In this document: in pieces, positions 54,339-62,435 of the stretch
Layout of the letters: each line of letters starts with the position of its first letter
How positions within the stretch are numbered: position 1 is the first letter of the stretch
Assembly: GCF_003160695.1 (NCBI RefSeq)
Contig: NZ_QGDD01000001.1
Location: forward strand, 962,187-1,026,186
Direction: 5' to 3'
DNA from: Nocardioides silvaticus
GTDB taxonomy: Bacteria; Actinomycetota; Actinomycetes; Propionibacteriales; Nocardioidaceae
DNA length: 64,000 nucleotides
The notes under the pieces: model-generated
What the model saw: only the letters and a program-made list of their open reading frames with translations
What the model was told of the DNA's origin: nothing
Database searches by the model: none
Position numbers and translations under genes: made by a program

Positions 54339-55231
54339 GCTGCCCCGCCTGCGGCTCGTCCGCGGTGCACGTGGGGCCCGCCTCCCGTCGTACCGAGATC
54401 GTCGTGGCCCGCTGCTCGTCGTGCCGCGCCCAGTTCATCGTCGAGGAGACCAAGGCGCCGACCGAGGTCGTCACCACCGACGAGGTGTCGGTGGAGTACG
54501 TCGCCGACTGGGTCGAGAAGAAGCGCGAGGGCGTCGGCCCCGCGGTCTGGCGGGAGAAGCTGGACTGGCTCGCCAAGGAGGTCGCCCACCTCGACAAGCC
54601 GAAGCTGTACGACGTCGGGGCCGGTGCCGGTGAGTTCCTCTCCGTCGCCCGCGACGAGTACGGCTTCGTGGTCGCCGGCAACGACATCCTCGAGGGCGCG
54701 ATCGCCGTCGCCCGCGAGCTGAGCGGCATCGACCTCGACCTCGGCGACCTCTCCGAGCAGGAGCACGAGGACGAGTTCGACGTCGTCACGATGTGGTGCG
54801 TGCTGGCGCACGTCCGCGACGGCGAGCGGATGATGCGCGAGGTCCACCAGATGCTCGCTCCGGGCGGGGTCCTCTTCCTGCAGACGCCGCACAACACGGT
54901 CGCCGACCGGGCCTCCTACGCGGCCAAGGTGGCGACGGGCGGCCGGGTCGCCCGGGTCTCCGACCGGCGGCTGGCCGGGCACCACCGGATCCTGCACACC
55001 CAGGACAGCATCCGGATCCTGCTGGAGCGGGTCGGGTTCACCGACATCGTCGTCGAGCCGCAGATCCGCTACCCGATGTCGTCGGTGGCCTACCTCCACT
55101 CGCTGCGCGCGCCGTCGTGGTCGCTGAAGCCGGTGTCGTGGGCGATGGACAAGGCGATCGCCAGCGGCGGGGTCCCGCGGATCACGTTGGACGTCCAGGC
55201 CCGCAAGCCCCGCCGGCCCACCGACGGATAG
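54335..55231 (+). CDS. SAM methyltransferase with N-terminal zinc ribbon
   Basis: 298 residues. CPACGSS and RCSSCRAQF form a four-Cys zinc ribbon in the first 35 residues. LYDVGAGAGEFLSVARDEYG is the SAM loop and EVHQMLAPGGVLFLQTPHN completes a class I fold. This architecture matches methyltransferases of deoxysugar/glycan pathways. The substrate cannot be read. Last of the trio; 9 bp before the next gene. Confidence 0.85.
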   Translation: MSCPACGSSAVHVGPASRRTEIVVARCSSCRAQFIVEETKAPTEVVTTDEVSVEYVADWVEKKREGVGPAVWREKLDWLAKEVAHLDKPKLYDVGAGAGEFLSVARDEYGFVVAGNDILEGAIAVARELSGIDLDLGDLSEQEHEDEFDVVTMWCVLAHVRDGERMMREVHQMLAPGGVLFLQTPHNTVADRASYAAKVATGGRVARVSDRRLAGHHRILHTQDSIRILLERVGFTDIVVEPQIRYPMSSVAYLHSLRAPSWSLKPVSWAMDKAIASGGVPRITLDVQARKPRRPTDG

Positions 55232-55240
55232 GCTCCCGGC

Positions 55241-55900
55241 GTGCGCCAGCGACTCGCGATGCTCGTCTTCCTGCTGCCCGCCTGCGGCCTCAAGATCCGC
55301 CTGCTGAACCTGCTCGGGCACCGGATCCACCCGTCCGCCCGGATCGGCATCTGCTGGGTGCAGAACGTCGAGCGGTTCGAGGTCGCCGAGGGCGTGGTGA
55401 TCGGCAACTTCAACGCGTTCCGCTTCATGAAGCTCGTCCAGCTCGGCAAGAATGCGCGGATCGTGATGTTCAACTGGATCCTCGGCGGGTCCGGCTTCGA
55501 GCCCGGCGCGGTGGACACCGGCACGCTGCGGACGCTGCGGATGAGCGAGGCCGCCCACATCGTCAGCATGCACTACCTCGACTGCGGCGGCGGCCTGGTC
55601 ATGGCGCCGCACTCGTGGATCACCGGCATCCGCAGCACGGTGCTGACCCACGCGTTCGACCCGGTCAACGGCGGGCTGATCCTCGAGCCGGTGACGCTCG
55701 AAAAGGGCGCGGTCATCTCGACGAACTGCACAGTGCTGCCCGGCGTCACCCTCGGCGAGGGCGCCCTGCTCGCTGCCGGCTCCACGGCCTGGACCCGGCA
55801 GCAGGTCGCCGCGGCGCACCTCCACGGCGGGGTGCCCGCCCGTCGGCTGACGCCGATCAAGGTCGAGGAATCCTTGTACGATCGGCGTCCCGGCCAATAG
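55241..55900 (+). CDS. Hexapeptide acyltransferase
   Basis: 219 residues, left-handed beta helix (HPSARIGICWVQNVERFEVA, LEKGAVISTNCTVLPGVTLG, GALLAAGSTAWTRQ). An N-terminal hydrophobic stretch (LAMLVFLLPACGLKIRLLNLL) may be peripheral. Probably O-acetylates the glycan. GTG start, same direction as the upstream trio. Confidence 0.8.
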   Translation: MRQRLAMLVFLLPACGLKIRLLNLLGHRIHPSARIGICWVQNVERFEVAEGVVIGNFNAFRFMKLVQLGKNARIVMFNWILGGSGFEPGAVDTGTLRTLRMSEAAHIVSMHYLDCGGGLVMAPHSWITGIRSTVLTHAFDPVNGGLILEPVTLEKGAVISTNCTVLPGVTLGEGALLAAGSTAWTRQQVAAAHLHGGVPARRLTPIKVEESLYDRRPGQ

Positions 55901-55985
55901 GCCCACCGGGGATAACCCCTCGGGGGTCTCGACCGTTGCGATAGTCGTCTGTCCCCACCGCCGTACCCCCATGGAAGTTGAGTAG

Positions 55986-56252
55986 ATGACCGACCTGCAA
56001 GGCTCGATCCTCGCGCTGATCCAGTCCCTCCTCGAGCGCTCCGACAAGGCCGACATCACCGTCGCGCTCGACACCCCGATCCACGGCGACGGTCTCGGCC
56101 TCGACTCGCTGGAGACCGCGGAGCTCTCGGCGATGCTGGAGGACGAGTTCGGCACCGACCCGTTCGGTGAGGGCCTGATGCCCGAGACCGTGGCCGAGAT
56201 CGTGGCGTTCTACTCCTCCGCCGGCGAGTCCGGAGCCTCCGTCCCCGCATGA
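55986..56252 (+). CDS. Acyl carrier protein
   Basis: 88 residues, acidic, four-helix type. The phosphopantetheine Ser is S41 in GLDSLETAEL. RBS-like GGAAG lies upstream of the ATG. The ATGA overlap with the ketoreductase shows a coupled pathway. It carries an acyl group for the three following enzymes; it is not the housekeeping FabC-type ACP because of this context. Confidence 0.9.
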   Translation: MTDLQGSILALIQSLLERSDKADITVALDTPIHGDGLGLDSLETAELSAMLEDEFGTDPFGEGLMPETVAEIVAFYSSAGESGASVPA

Positions 56253-56980
56253 CGGACCCCCGCACGGTCGTCGTCACCGGCGGCAGCCGGGGCCTCGGCG
56301 CCGGCATCGTGCAGTCGTTCCTCGACTCGGGTGACCGGGTCGCGTCCTGCTCCCGCTCCTCGACCCCGCAGGTCAAGGAGTGGGAGGCCGAGCATCCCGA
56401 CCGGTTCCTCTTCGTCGAGGCCGACATCGCCGACCGCGAGCAGTCGACCGCCTTCGTCAAGGCGGTCGTCGCGAAGTGGGACTCGATCGACGTGCTCGTC
56501 AACAACGCCGGCGTCGCCCGCGACGGCATCCTGGCGCTGCTCTCCGACGAGGACTCCGACACCGTCGTCGACCTCAACCTCAAGGCGACGATCCACCTGA
56601 CCAAGCAGGTCGTGCGCACCATGCTCGCCCGCAGGAGCGGCCGGATCGTCAACATCTCCTCGATCACCGGCCTGACCGGCTACCGCGGCCTCACCGTCTA
56701 CGGCGCCACCAAGGCGGCCATCGACGGCTTCACCCGCGGCCTGGCGCGTGAGGTCGGGTCCCGCGGGATCACCGTCAACAGCATCGCGTCGGGCTACCTG
56801 CGCACCGAGATGAGCCACGGCCTCGACGAGGGTCAGCTCAACCAGATCGTGCGCCGCACGCCCGCCGGCCGGCTGGGCGAGCCGGACGACATCGCCCGCG
56901 CTGTCCAGTTCCTCGTCGACGAGCGCAACGACTGGCTCACCGGTCACGTGCTGGTCGTCGACGGCGGACTGACCTGCTGA
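56249..56980 (+). CDS. FabG-like 3-oxoacyl-ACP reductase
   Basis: 243 residues, classical SDR. TGGSRGLG (10-17), NNAGVARDG, NISSITG (Ser) and YGATKAAIDG (Tyr/Lys). The end VLVVDGGLTC is typical of FabG. Coupled to the ACP gene, it likely reduces an ACP-bound keto group, giving a 3-hydroxyacyl chain. The substrate is inferred from the neighbour. Confidence 0.88.
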   Translation: MTDPRTVVVTGGSRGLGAGIVQSFLDSGDRVASCSRSSTPQVKEWEAEHPDRFLFVEADIADREQSTAFVKAVVAKWDSIDVLVNNAGVARDGILALLSDEDSDTVVDLNLKATIHLTKQVVRTMLARRSGRIVNISSITGLTGYRGLTVYGATKAAIDGFTRGLAREVGSRGITVNSIASGYLRTEMSHGLDEGQLNQIVRRTPAGRLGEPDDIARAVQFLVDERNDWLTGHVLVVDGGLTC

Positions 56981-56988
56981 TCGCTCCG

Positions 56989-58251
56989 GTGAGCACGCGC
57001 CCCCTCGACCCGACCGAGGTCTACTACGAGCTCGTCGACCGGCTGTGGCCGATGAACGCCCTCGGCGTGCTCGAGCTCGCCGGTTCGTACGACGTCGACG
57101 CGGTGACCGCCGCCTGGGCGACGATCACCGAGCAGGTGCCGATCGTCGGAGCCCGCGTGGTGCGCGAGGGTCCTCGGTTGGCGCACCTGGAGTTCGGGAC
57201 GCGGCTGGCGCGCCCCGCGTCGTCGTACGACGACGAGCTGGACATGCTCGCGAAGGTCAGCGACCTCCGTGTCGACCTGTCCGGTCCGCTGGTCCACTGC
57301 GCGACCGCACCGGCCACCGCAGGTGGCACGGCGATCGCGCTGACCGCGCACCACGTGGCGCTCGACGGCCGGCCGATGGCGCAGCTGTTGCTCCTGCTCG
57401 CCCGCGTGCTCGTCGACGGCGACGACATCAGCGGGCACCCGCTGACCGCGCCCACCGAGCCGCTGGGCCGCTACACGCTGCCGGAACGCGACTGGACGCG
57501 GCGGCGGCCGGAGCTGCTCACGACCGCCCGGCAGGTGCGCGACGAGCCGGGATTCGTGGGCAACGGCGGCGTTCCTGGGTGGTACGACCGGGCGCTCGAC
57601 CGCCCGCGGGACCTGGCCTACACGCTGTTCGACCTCGAGCCCGAGCAGGCCACGGGACTGATCGGGTGGTCGAAGGCCAACGACGCGACCGTGCACGGCG
57701 CGCTGACGGCCGCGGTGCTGAAGGCGATCGCGGGGCTCGCCCCGGAGCTGGAGCGGGTGCCGCTGTCGACGACCGTCGACCTGCGGGTGCGCGCGGCCGC
57801 CGAGGCGGTGGACGTGGTCGGCCAGTCGGCGGCGGTGGTGTCCGCGTCCTTCGACGCCGGGCTCGACGCCGGCGCCCTGGCGCGCGAGGTCACCGCCGAC
57901 ATCCGGCGCCGGGTCGACCGGTGCGAGCCGGAGCTGTTCTTCGCGCTCAGCGGTGTCGACAAGCTGCCGGTCGGCGAGGCGACGGACAAGGTCGTTCGCC
58001 GCTGGATGGAGACGGCGACGCCCGCGGCCAACCTCAGCAACCTCGGGGTGGTCACCGGCGCAGCGCCGGAGAGCGTCACCCGGATGTGCGTCTCGCTCGC
58101 CCCGACGCCCAACCAGGTCCTCTTCGTCACCGCGACCACGTTCCGCGGGCGGATGACGATCATCTGCAGCTTCGACCGCAACCGGCTGTCGATCGCCCCC
58201 GACGCGTTCACCGACGCACTGCGCGCCGAGCTCGCTTTCCTGACCGGATAG
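56989..58251 (+). CDS. Condensation/PapA-like acyltransferase
   Basis: 420 residues, condensation-domain fold. The active-site motif HHVALDG is at 121-127 (TAHHVALDGRPM), and TTVDLRVR with NLSNLGVV in the C-terminal half corresponds to the DFGWG-like region, here degenerate. It would move the acyl group from the ACP onto a hydroxyl or amine, as mycobacterial PapA enzymes do. GTG start, 8 bp after the reductase. Confidence 0.82.
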   Translation: MSTRPLDPTEVYYELVDRLWPMNALGVLELAGSYDVDAVTAAWATITEQVPIVGARVVREGPRLAHLEFGTRLARPASSYDDELDMLAKVSDLRVDLSGPLVHCATAPATAGGTAIALTAHHVALDGRPMAQLLLLLARVLVDGDDISGHPLTAPTEPLGRYTLPERDWTRRRPELLTTARQVRDEPGFVGNGGVPGWYDRALDRPRDLAYTLFDLEPEQATGLIGWSKANDATVHGALTAAVLKAIAGLAPELERVPLSTTVDLRVRAAAEAVDVVGQSAAVVSASFDAGLDAGALAREVTADIRRRVDRCEPELFFALSGVDKLPVGEATDKVVRRWMETATPAANLSNLGVVTGAAPESVTRMCVSLAPTPNQVLFVTATTFRGRMTIICSFDRNRLSIAPDAFTDALRAELAFLTG

Positions 58252-58260
58252 GGTCCGAAA

Positions 58261-59619
58261 GTGATCGATCTCCTGCGGCGAGTCGCAGAGCGGGACCGCG
58301 ACGCGGTCGCCGTCATCGCCGAGAGCGGCACGTGGACCTACGGGCAGCTGGTCGACGAGGCCGACCGGCTGGCGCACGGGCTGCGCGCGGCCGGCATCGA
58401 CCGGTTCGCGATCGTCACCAACGACATCCCGGCGATCGTCGCCCTGCTCGCGGCGTCCTCGCTCGTCGGGGCGGAGGCGTGCACCTACGCGCCGATCGCG
58501 TCGGTGGAGGAGATCCAGGACCAGACCGCTTCGTTCGAGCACCGGTTCGTGGTGTCGGACCGCGAGGACCTCGACGCGCTCGCCGCCGAGGTGGTGCGGC
58601 CGGGAGACCTGCTCGCCGACGGGCCCACCCTCGACGTGCCCCCGGAGCGGCGGCCGCTGATGGTGCTCACCACCGGCAGCACCGGGGCACCCAAGGGAGT
58701 GCGGCACGACTGGTCCCGTCAGCTGAAGCGGATGGAGGACGCGCGCGACGGCTCCGGCCAGACCTGGCTGCTCGCCTACGGTCCCAACCAGTTCGCCGGA
58801 CTGCAGGTGCTCATCCACGTCCTGGGCACCGGGGCGACCCTCGTCGCGCCGCCGGTACGACGACCGCAGGCCGTCATCGACCTCATCCACGAGCACCGGG
58901 TCGACCACATCAGCGCGACGCCGACGTTCTGGCGGTTCCTGCTCGCCGAGTTCCGCGCCGACGACCGCCCGCTGCCGACGCTGCGCCAGATCACCCTCGG
59001 CGGCGAGGCCGTGCCGGGCGCGTTGCTCGAGGAGCTGCGCGAGACGTTCCCCGGGGCCCGGATCTCCCACATCTACGCGGGTTCTGAGTTCGGCTCGACC
59101 GGGTCGGTGCGCGACGGCGCCGACGGCCTGCCGGCCGAGCTGCTCGAGAGCCGTGACGGCGCCGAGGTCAGTCTCAAGATCGTCGACGACGAGCTGTGGG
59201 TCCGGTCGAGCGCGTCGATGCTCGGGTACTACGGCGACGAGGACCGGCCCGCCGACGAGTGGTGGCCCACCGGTGACGAGGTCGAGGTCGTCGACGGCCG
59301 GATCCTCTTCCGGGGCCGGCGCTCCGACGTCATCAACGTGGGCGGCGTGAAGGTCCACCCGCTGCCGGTCGAGGAGCGCGTCACCGCCGTACCCGGTGTC
59401 CAGGCGGCGCGTGTCTACGGCCGCGAGAACGCCCTCGTCGGTGCCGTCGTCGCGGTCGACGTCGTCGCCGAGGTCGGCGCGGACGAGAAGGCGCTCAAGG
59501 CCGCGGTCCGCAAGGCCTGCTCCGACCTCCCTCGCCCCTGGCACCCGCGCAGTGTCACGATCGTCGACGAGCTGGAGATGAAGGAGAACAAGGTGGTCCG
59601 GGGCGGAGCAGGAGGCTGA
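58261..59619 (+). CDS. AMP-dependent acyl ligase (acyl-ACP loading)
   Basis: 452 residues, short ANL enzyme. Core motifs: TTGSTGAPKGV (phosphate loop), YAGSEFGS, TGDEVEVVDGRILFRGRRSD (hinge) and MKENKVVR with the C-terminal Lys. It activates a carboxylic acid as acyl-AMP and probably loads the ACP three genes upstream. GTG start at 58261. It completes a four-gene unit of ACP, reductase, acyltransferase and ligase. Confidence 0.88.
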   Translation: MIDLLRRVAERDRDAVAVIAESGTWTYGQLVDEADRLAHGLRAAGIDRFAIVTNDIPAIVALLAASSLVGAEACTYAPIASVEEIQDQTASFEHRFVVSDREDLDALAAEVVRPGDLLADGPTLDVPPERRPLMVLTTGSTGAPKGVRHDWSRQLKRMEDARDGSGQTWLLAYGPNQFAGLQVLIHVLGTGATLVAPPVRRPQAVIDLIHEHRVDHISATPTFWRFLLAEFRADDRPLPTLRQITLGGEAVPGALLEELRETFPGARISHIYAGSEFGSTGSVRDGADGLPAELLESRDGAEVSLKIVDDELWVRSSASMLGYYGDEDRPADEWWPTGDEVEVVDGRILFRGRRSDVINVGGVKVHPLPVEERVTAVPGVQAARVYGRENALVGAVVAVDVVAEVGADEKALKAAVRKACSDLPRPWHPRSVTIVDELEMKENKVVRGGAGG

Positions 59620-59620
59620 G

Positions 59621-60022
59621 GTGACCTACGACGTGCGGCCGGTCGGCGTGGTCCAGTCGCCGTTGACCGATCCCGCGTCGGCACCCAAGCAGGGCGTCGA
59701 GGGCGGACCGGAGGCGTGGCTGGCCTTCGACGCCGCCGTCGCCTTCGGGCTGGGCGACCTGCGGGTCGGCGACGACGTGCTGGTGCTGACCTGGCTCCAC
59801 CTCGCCGACCGGTCCGTGCTCGCCGTACACCCGCGGGACGACCCGACCGCGCCGCTGACCGGCGTCTTCAGCACCCGCTCCTCCGACCGTCCCAACCCGG
59901 TCGGGATCCACCGGGTCCGGGTGCTGGAGGTCGACGGCAACCGGGTCCGGGTCTCCGACCTGGAGGCCGTCGACGGCACCCCGGTCATCGACGTCAAGCC
60001 GGTCATCGACGGGTCCCGGTAG
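59621..60022 (+). CDS. trmO: tRNA m6t6A37 methyltransferase-like protein
   Basis: 133 residues. GVFSTRSSDRPNPVGIHRV is the TrmO/TsaA-like (UPF0066) signature and VIDVKPVID lies near the end. It methylates N6-threonylcarbamoyladenosine in tRNA-Thr using SAM. GTG start 1 bp after the ligase stop, so co-transcribed by position, but probably unrelated to the glycan pathway. It is shorter than E. coli TrmO, matching the core domain. Confidence 0.85.
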   Translation: MTYDVRPVGVVQSPLTDPASAPKQGVEGGPEAWLAFDAAVAFGLGDLRVGDDVLVLTWLHLADRSVLAVHPRDDPTAPLTGVFSTRSSDRPNPVGIHRVRVLEVDGNRVRVSDLEAVDGTPVIDVKPVIDGSR

Positions 60023-60028
60023 GCGGCC

Positions 60029-61078
60029 ATGTCGATCTCCCTCTCCGAGGCCCTGCCCATGTGGGATCCCGATCCCGGCTGGCTCAACACCGCTTCCTAC
60101 GGCATCCCGCCCCAGGTCGGGTGGGACGCGCTGCAGCGCACCTTGGAGGAGTGGCGCTCGGGCCGCGGCTCGTGGGAGGTCTGGGAGCAGTCGCACGACT
60201 CCGCCCGGGCGTCGTACGCCGCGCTGGTGGGCGTCCGACCCGAGGACGTCCTGTCCGGCTCCACCGTCTCGGCGGCACTGGCCCTGATCGCTGCCGCGAT
60301 CCCGGACGGGTCGACGGTGCTGGTGCCCGACATCGAGTTCGCCTCGAACGTGTTCCCGTGGACCGCCCAGGCGCACCGCGGCGTGCAGGTCGTCACGGCG
60401 CCCGTGGACCGGCTGGTCGAGCGCATCGACGACACGGTCGACGTGGTCGCCGTCGGGCTCGTCCAGTCCGCCACCGGGGAGGTCTCCGACCTGGCCGCGC
60501 TCAGCGCAGCGGCGCGCGGTGCGGACGCACTCCTCGTCGTCGACGCCACCCAGGCGGTGGGGTGGTTGCCGGTGGACGCCGGCCTGGCCGACGCGTTCGT
60601 CGGCGACACCTACAAGTGGCTGATGACGCCCCGCGGCGCGACCTTCGGCTACCTCTCGCCGCGACTCCAGGAGCTGGTGCGTCCGTTGCAGACGGGCTGG
60701 AGCGCCGCGGTCGACGGTCAGTACTACGGGCTCGAAGCCCGGCTGCCGCAGGACGCCAGCCGCTACGACCAGGCCCCGACCTGGTTCACCCACGTCGCCG
60801 CGGCACCCACGCTGGACCTGGTACGGCGGATCGGCGTCGACGCCATCCACGAGCACGACGTCGCACTGGCCAACGCGTTCCGGGCCGGGATCGGGATGGC
60901 GCCCGGCGACTCGGCGATCGTGTCAGCCGACATCCCCGGGGCGGAGGAACGGTTCCGGGAGGCCGGCATCCGTGCATCGGTCCGCGGCGGGCGTCTGCGC
61001 GTGTCGTTCCACGTCTACACGACGCAGGCCGACGTGGACCTCGCCCTCGACGCGCTGGACGGTCTCGCGCCCGCCTAG
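60029..61078 (+). CDS. Class V aminotransferase-family PLP enzyme
   Basis: 349 residues. The PLP Lys is K196 in GDTYKWLMTPRG, with VVDATQAVGWLPVD before it (Asp and Gln contacts). It looks like the cysteine desulfurase/isopenicillin-N-epimerase subgroup (WLNTASYGIPP start), but it lacks the Cys loop expected of a desulfurase. Reaction unknown. The end overlaps the Ku gene by 4 bp. Confidence 0.85.
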   Translation: MSISLSEALPMWDPDPGWLNTASYGIPPQVGWDALQRTLEEWRSGRGSWEVWEQSHDSARASYAALVGVRPEDVLSGSTVSAALALIAAAIPDGSTVLVPDIEFASNVFPWTAQAHRGVQVVTAPVDRLVERIDDTVDVVAVGLVQSATGEVSDLAALSAAARGADALLVVDATQAVGWLPVDAGLADAFVGDTYKWLMTPRGATFGYLSPRLQELVRPLQTGWSAAVDGQYYGLEARLPQDASRYDQAPTWFTHVAAAPTLDLVRRIGVDAIHEHDVALANAFRAGIGMAPGDSAIVSADIPGAEERFREAGIRASVRGGRLRVSFHVYTTQADVDLALDALDGLAPA

Positions 61079-62037
61079 GAGGCCTTCTTCCTCGAGGAGG
61101 AGGTCGACTTCTTCGTCGACTTCGAGGAGCCGCCCGACTTCTTCTTCGGTGCGGACTTCGCGGGCTTCGCCGTCTTCTTCGCGTCGTCCTTGCCCTTGTC
61201 GCTGTCGGCCTTCCTCGTCCGCAGCTTGCCGGCGCGGTGGGCGTTGCCGGCCTTGTGGCCCTTGGCCTGGTCGACCGAGGCCTGGAGCGCCTCGAGCAGG
61301 TTGACGACCTCCGCCGAGGTCTCCTCCCTCGTCTCCTCCCGCACGATCTCGCGGTCGTTCTTCTTGGCGTTGACGAGCTTCTTGACCCGCTCGGTGTAGG
61401 TGTCCTTGTAGTTCTTCGGGTCCCACTTGGTCGTCAGCGACTCGACCAGGCTGACGGCCATGTTCAGGTCCTTGGGCGCCACCTTGACCTGCTGGGGCAC
61501 GTTGTCGAGGTCGGCCGGGTTGCGGACCTCGTCGGCGAAGTGCATCGTCTCCAGCACGAGCACCCGCCCGGATGGCCGGATCGCGGCGAGGTGCTGCTTG
61601 CCCCGCATCACGAACGTCGCGACGCCGATCCGCTCGGACTTCTCCATCGCCTTCACCAGCAGGGCGTACGCCTTCTTGGCGCTGTCGTCGGCCGGGGCGA
61701 GGTAGTAGGACTTGTTGTAGTAGATCGGGTCGATCTCCGCGGCCTCGACGAAGTCGCTGATGTCGATCGTGCGGCTCTTGCCGGGTTCGACCGACTCGAG
61801 CTCCTCCCGGGTGAGCATGACGTAGTCGCCGTCGCTCACCTCGGCGCCCTTGACGATGTCCTTGTAGTCGACCTCGTCGCCGGTCTTCTCGTTCACCCGC
61901 TGGTTGCGGACGCGGTTGGACGTGCCCTTCTCGAACTGGTGGAAGTCCACCTTGTGGTCCTGGGTTGCCGAGAACAGCCGGACCGGCACGTTGACCAGTC
62001 CGAACGAGACGGAGCCGGTCCAGATCGACCGAGGCAT
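61075..62037 (-). CDS. ku: DNA end-binding protein Ku
   Basis: 320 residues. Bacterial Ku homodimer for non-homologous end joining. The start MPRSIWTGSVSFGLVNVPV is diagnostic; the core runs to about residue 255, followed by a Lys/Ser-rich tail (KPAKSAPKKKS, STKKSTSSSRKKAS) that binds DNA in this group. The partner LigD is not in the window. ATG at 62037. Confidence 0.95.
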   Translation of the reverse strand: MPRSIWTGSVSFGLVNVPVRLFSATQDHKVDFHQFEKGTSNRVRNQRVNEKTGDEVDYKDIVKGAEVSDGDYVMLTREELESVEPGKSRTIDISDFVEAAEIDPIYYNKSYYLAPADDSAKKAYALLVKAMEKSERIGVATFVMRGKQHLAAIRPSGRVLVLETMHFADEVRNPADLDNVPQQVKVAPKDLNMAVSLVESLTTKWDPKNYKDTYTERVKKLVNAKKNDREIVREETREETSAEVVNLLEALQASVDQAKGHKAGNAHRAGKLRTRKADSDKGKDDAKKTAKPAKSAPKKKSGGSSKSTKKSTSSSRKKAS

Positions 62038-62038
62038 G

Positions 62039-62173
62039 TCAGTCGCCGTCGCCGCGGATGCTGCTCAGCGGCTCCTCGTCGGGGTCCGGGGCAGGCCGCG
62101 TCTGCGGGTCGTCCTGCGGCTGCTCGGTCGGGTCGTTGAGCGGACGGTCGGAAGGGTCGCCAGTAGTGGTCAT
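62039..62173 (-). CDS. Small acidic protein upstream of Ku
   Basis: 44 residues: MTTTGDPSDRPLNDPTEQPQ and on to EPLSSIRGDGD. Almost all Asp, Pro, Thr and Glu, predicted disordered. Its stop lies 1 bp before the Ku ATG, so translation could be coupled. No family recognised. It might be a real small protein or an upstream ORF that tunes Ku; the RBS is weak. Confidence 0.45.
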   Translation of the reverse strand: MTTTGDPSDRPLNDPTEQPQDDPQTRPAPDPDEEPLSSIRGDGD

Positions 62174-62230
62174 GAGTGATCGGTACCCGTCCGCCGCTGG
62201 CCAACCCGGATCGATCGGCAGCGCCACATG

Positions 62231-62263
62231 AGGAGGGACGGCGTGGGTACCCCCCTCCCATGA
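62231..62263 (+). promoter_or_regulatory. RBS plus six-codon coupling ORF
   Basis: A perfect AGGAGG (62231-62236) is followed after 6 bases by a GTG that opens GTG GGT ACC CCC CTC CCA and stops at TGA (62261-62263). That stop overlaps the ATG of the next small gene (ATGA). It looks like a minimal ORF that delivers ribosomes to the real start. Confidence 0.4.
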
Positions 62264-62397
62264 AGCTGATGAGAGGTGCGGCTGCACTGAGCGCCGCCAA
62301 GGTCGTGTACGACCAAGCCCGGAAGCCGGAGAACCAGGCGAAGCTGAAGTCGGCCGCCGCGAAGCTCAAGGAGTCGCGCAAGGGCCGACGGAAGTAG
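62260..62397 (+). CDS. Small basic conserved-type protein
   Basis: 45 residues: MKLMRGAAALSAAKVVYDQA followed by KPENQAKLKSAAAKLKESRK. One amphipathic helix and a basic tail. Resembles small hypothetical proteins common in this group. The ATG has no good RBS of its own; translation probably depends on the preceding six-codon ORF. Function unknown. Confidence 0.55.
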   Translation: MKLMRGAAALSAAKVVYDQARKPENQAKLKSAAAKLKESRKGRRK

Positions 62398-62435
62398 TCG
62401 AATCCCCGCGGTCCCAAAGGCGTGATCCTGCCACC

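Noticed and set aside
60029..61078. PLP enzyme considered as a cysteine desulfurase feeding the sulfur genes
   Set aside because: No catalytic Cys loop near the C-terminus and no sulfur genes adjacent.
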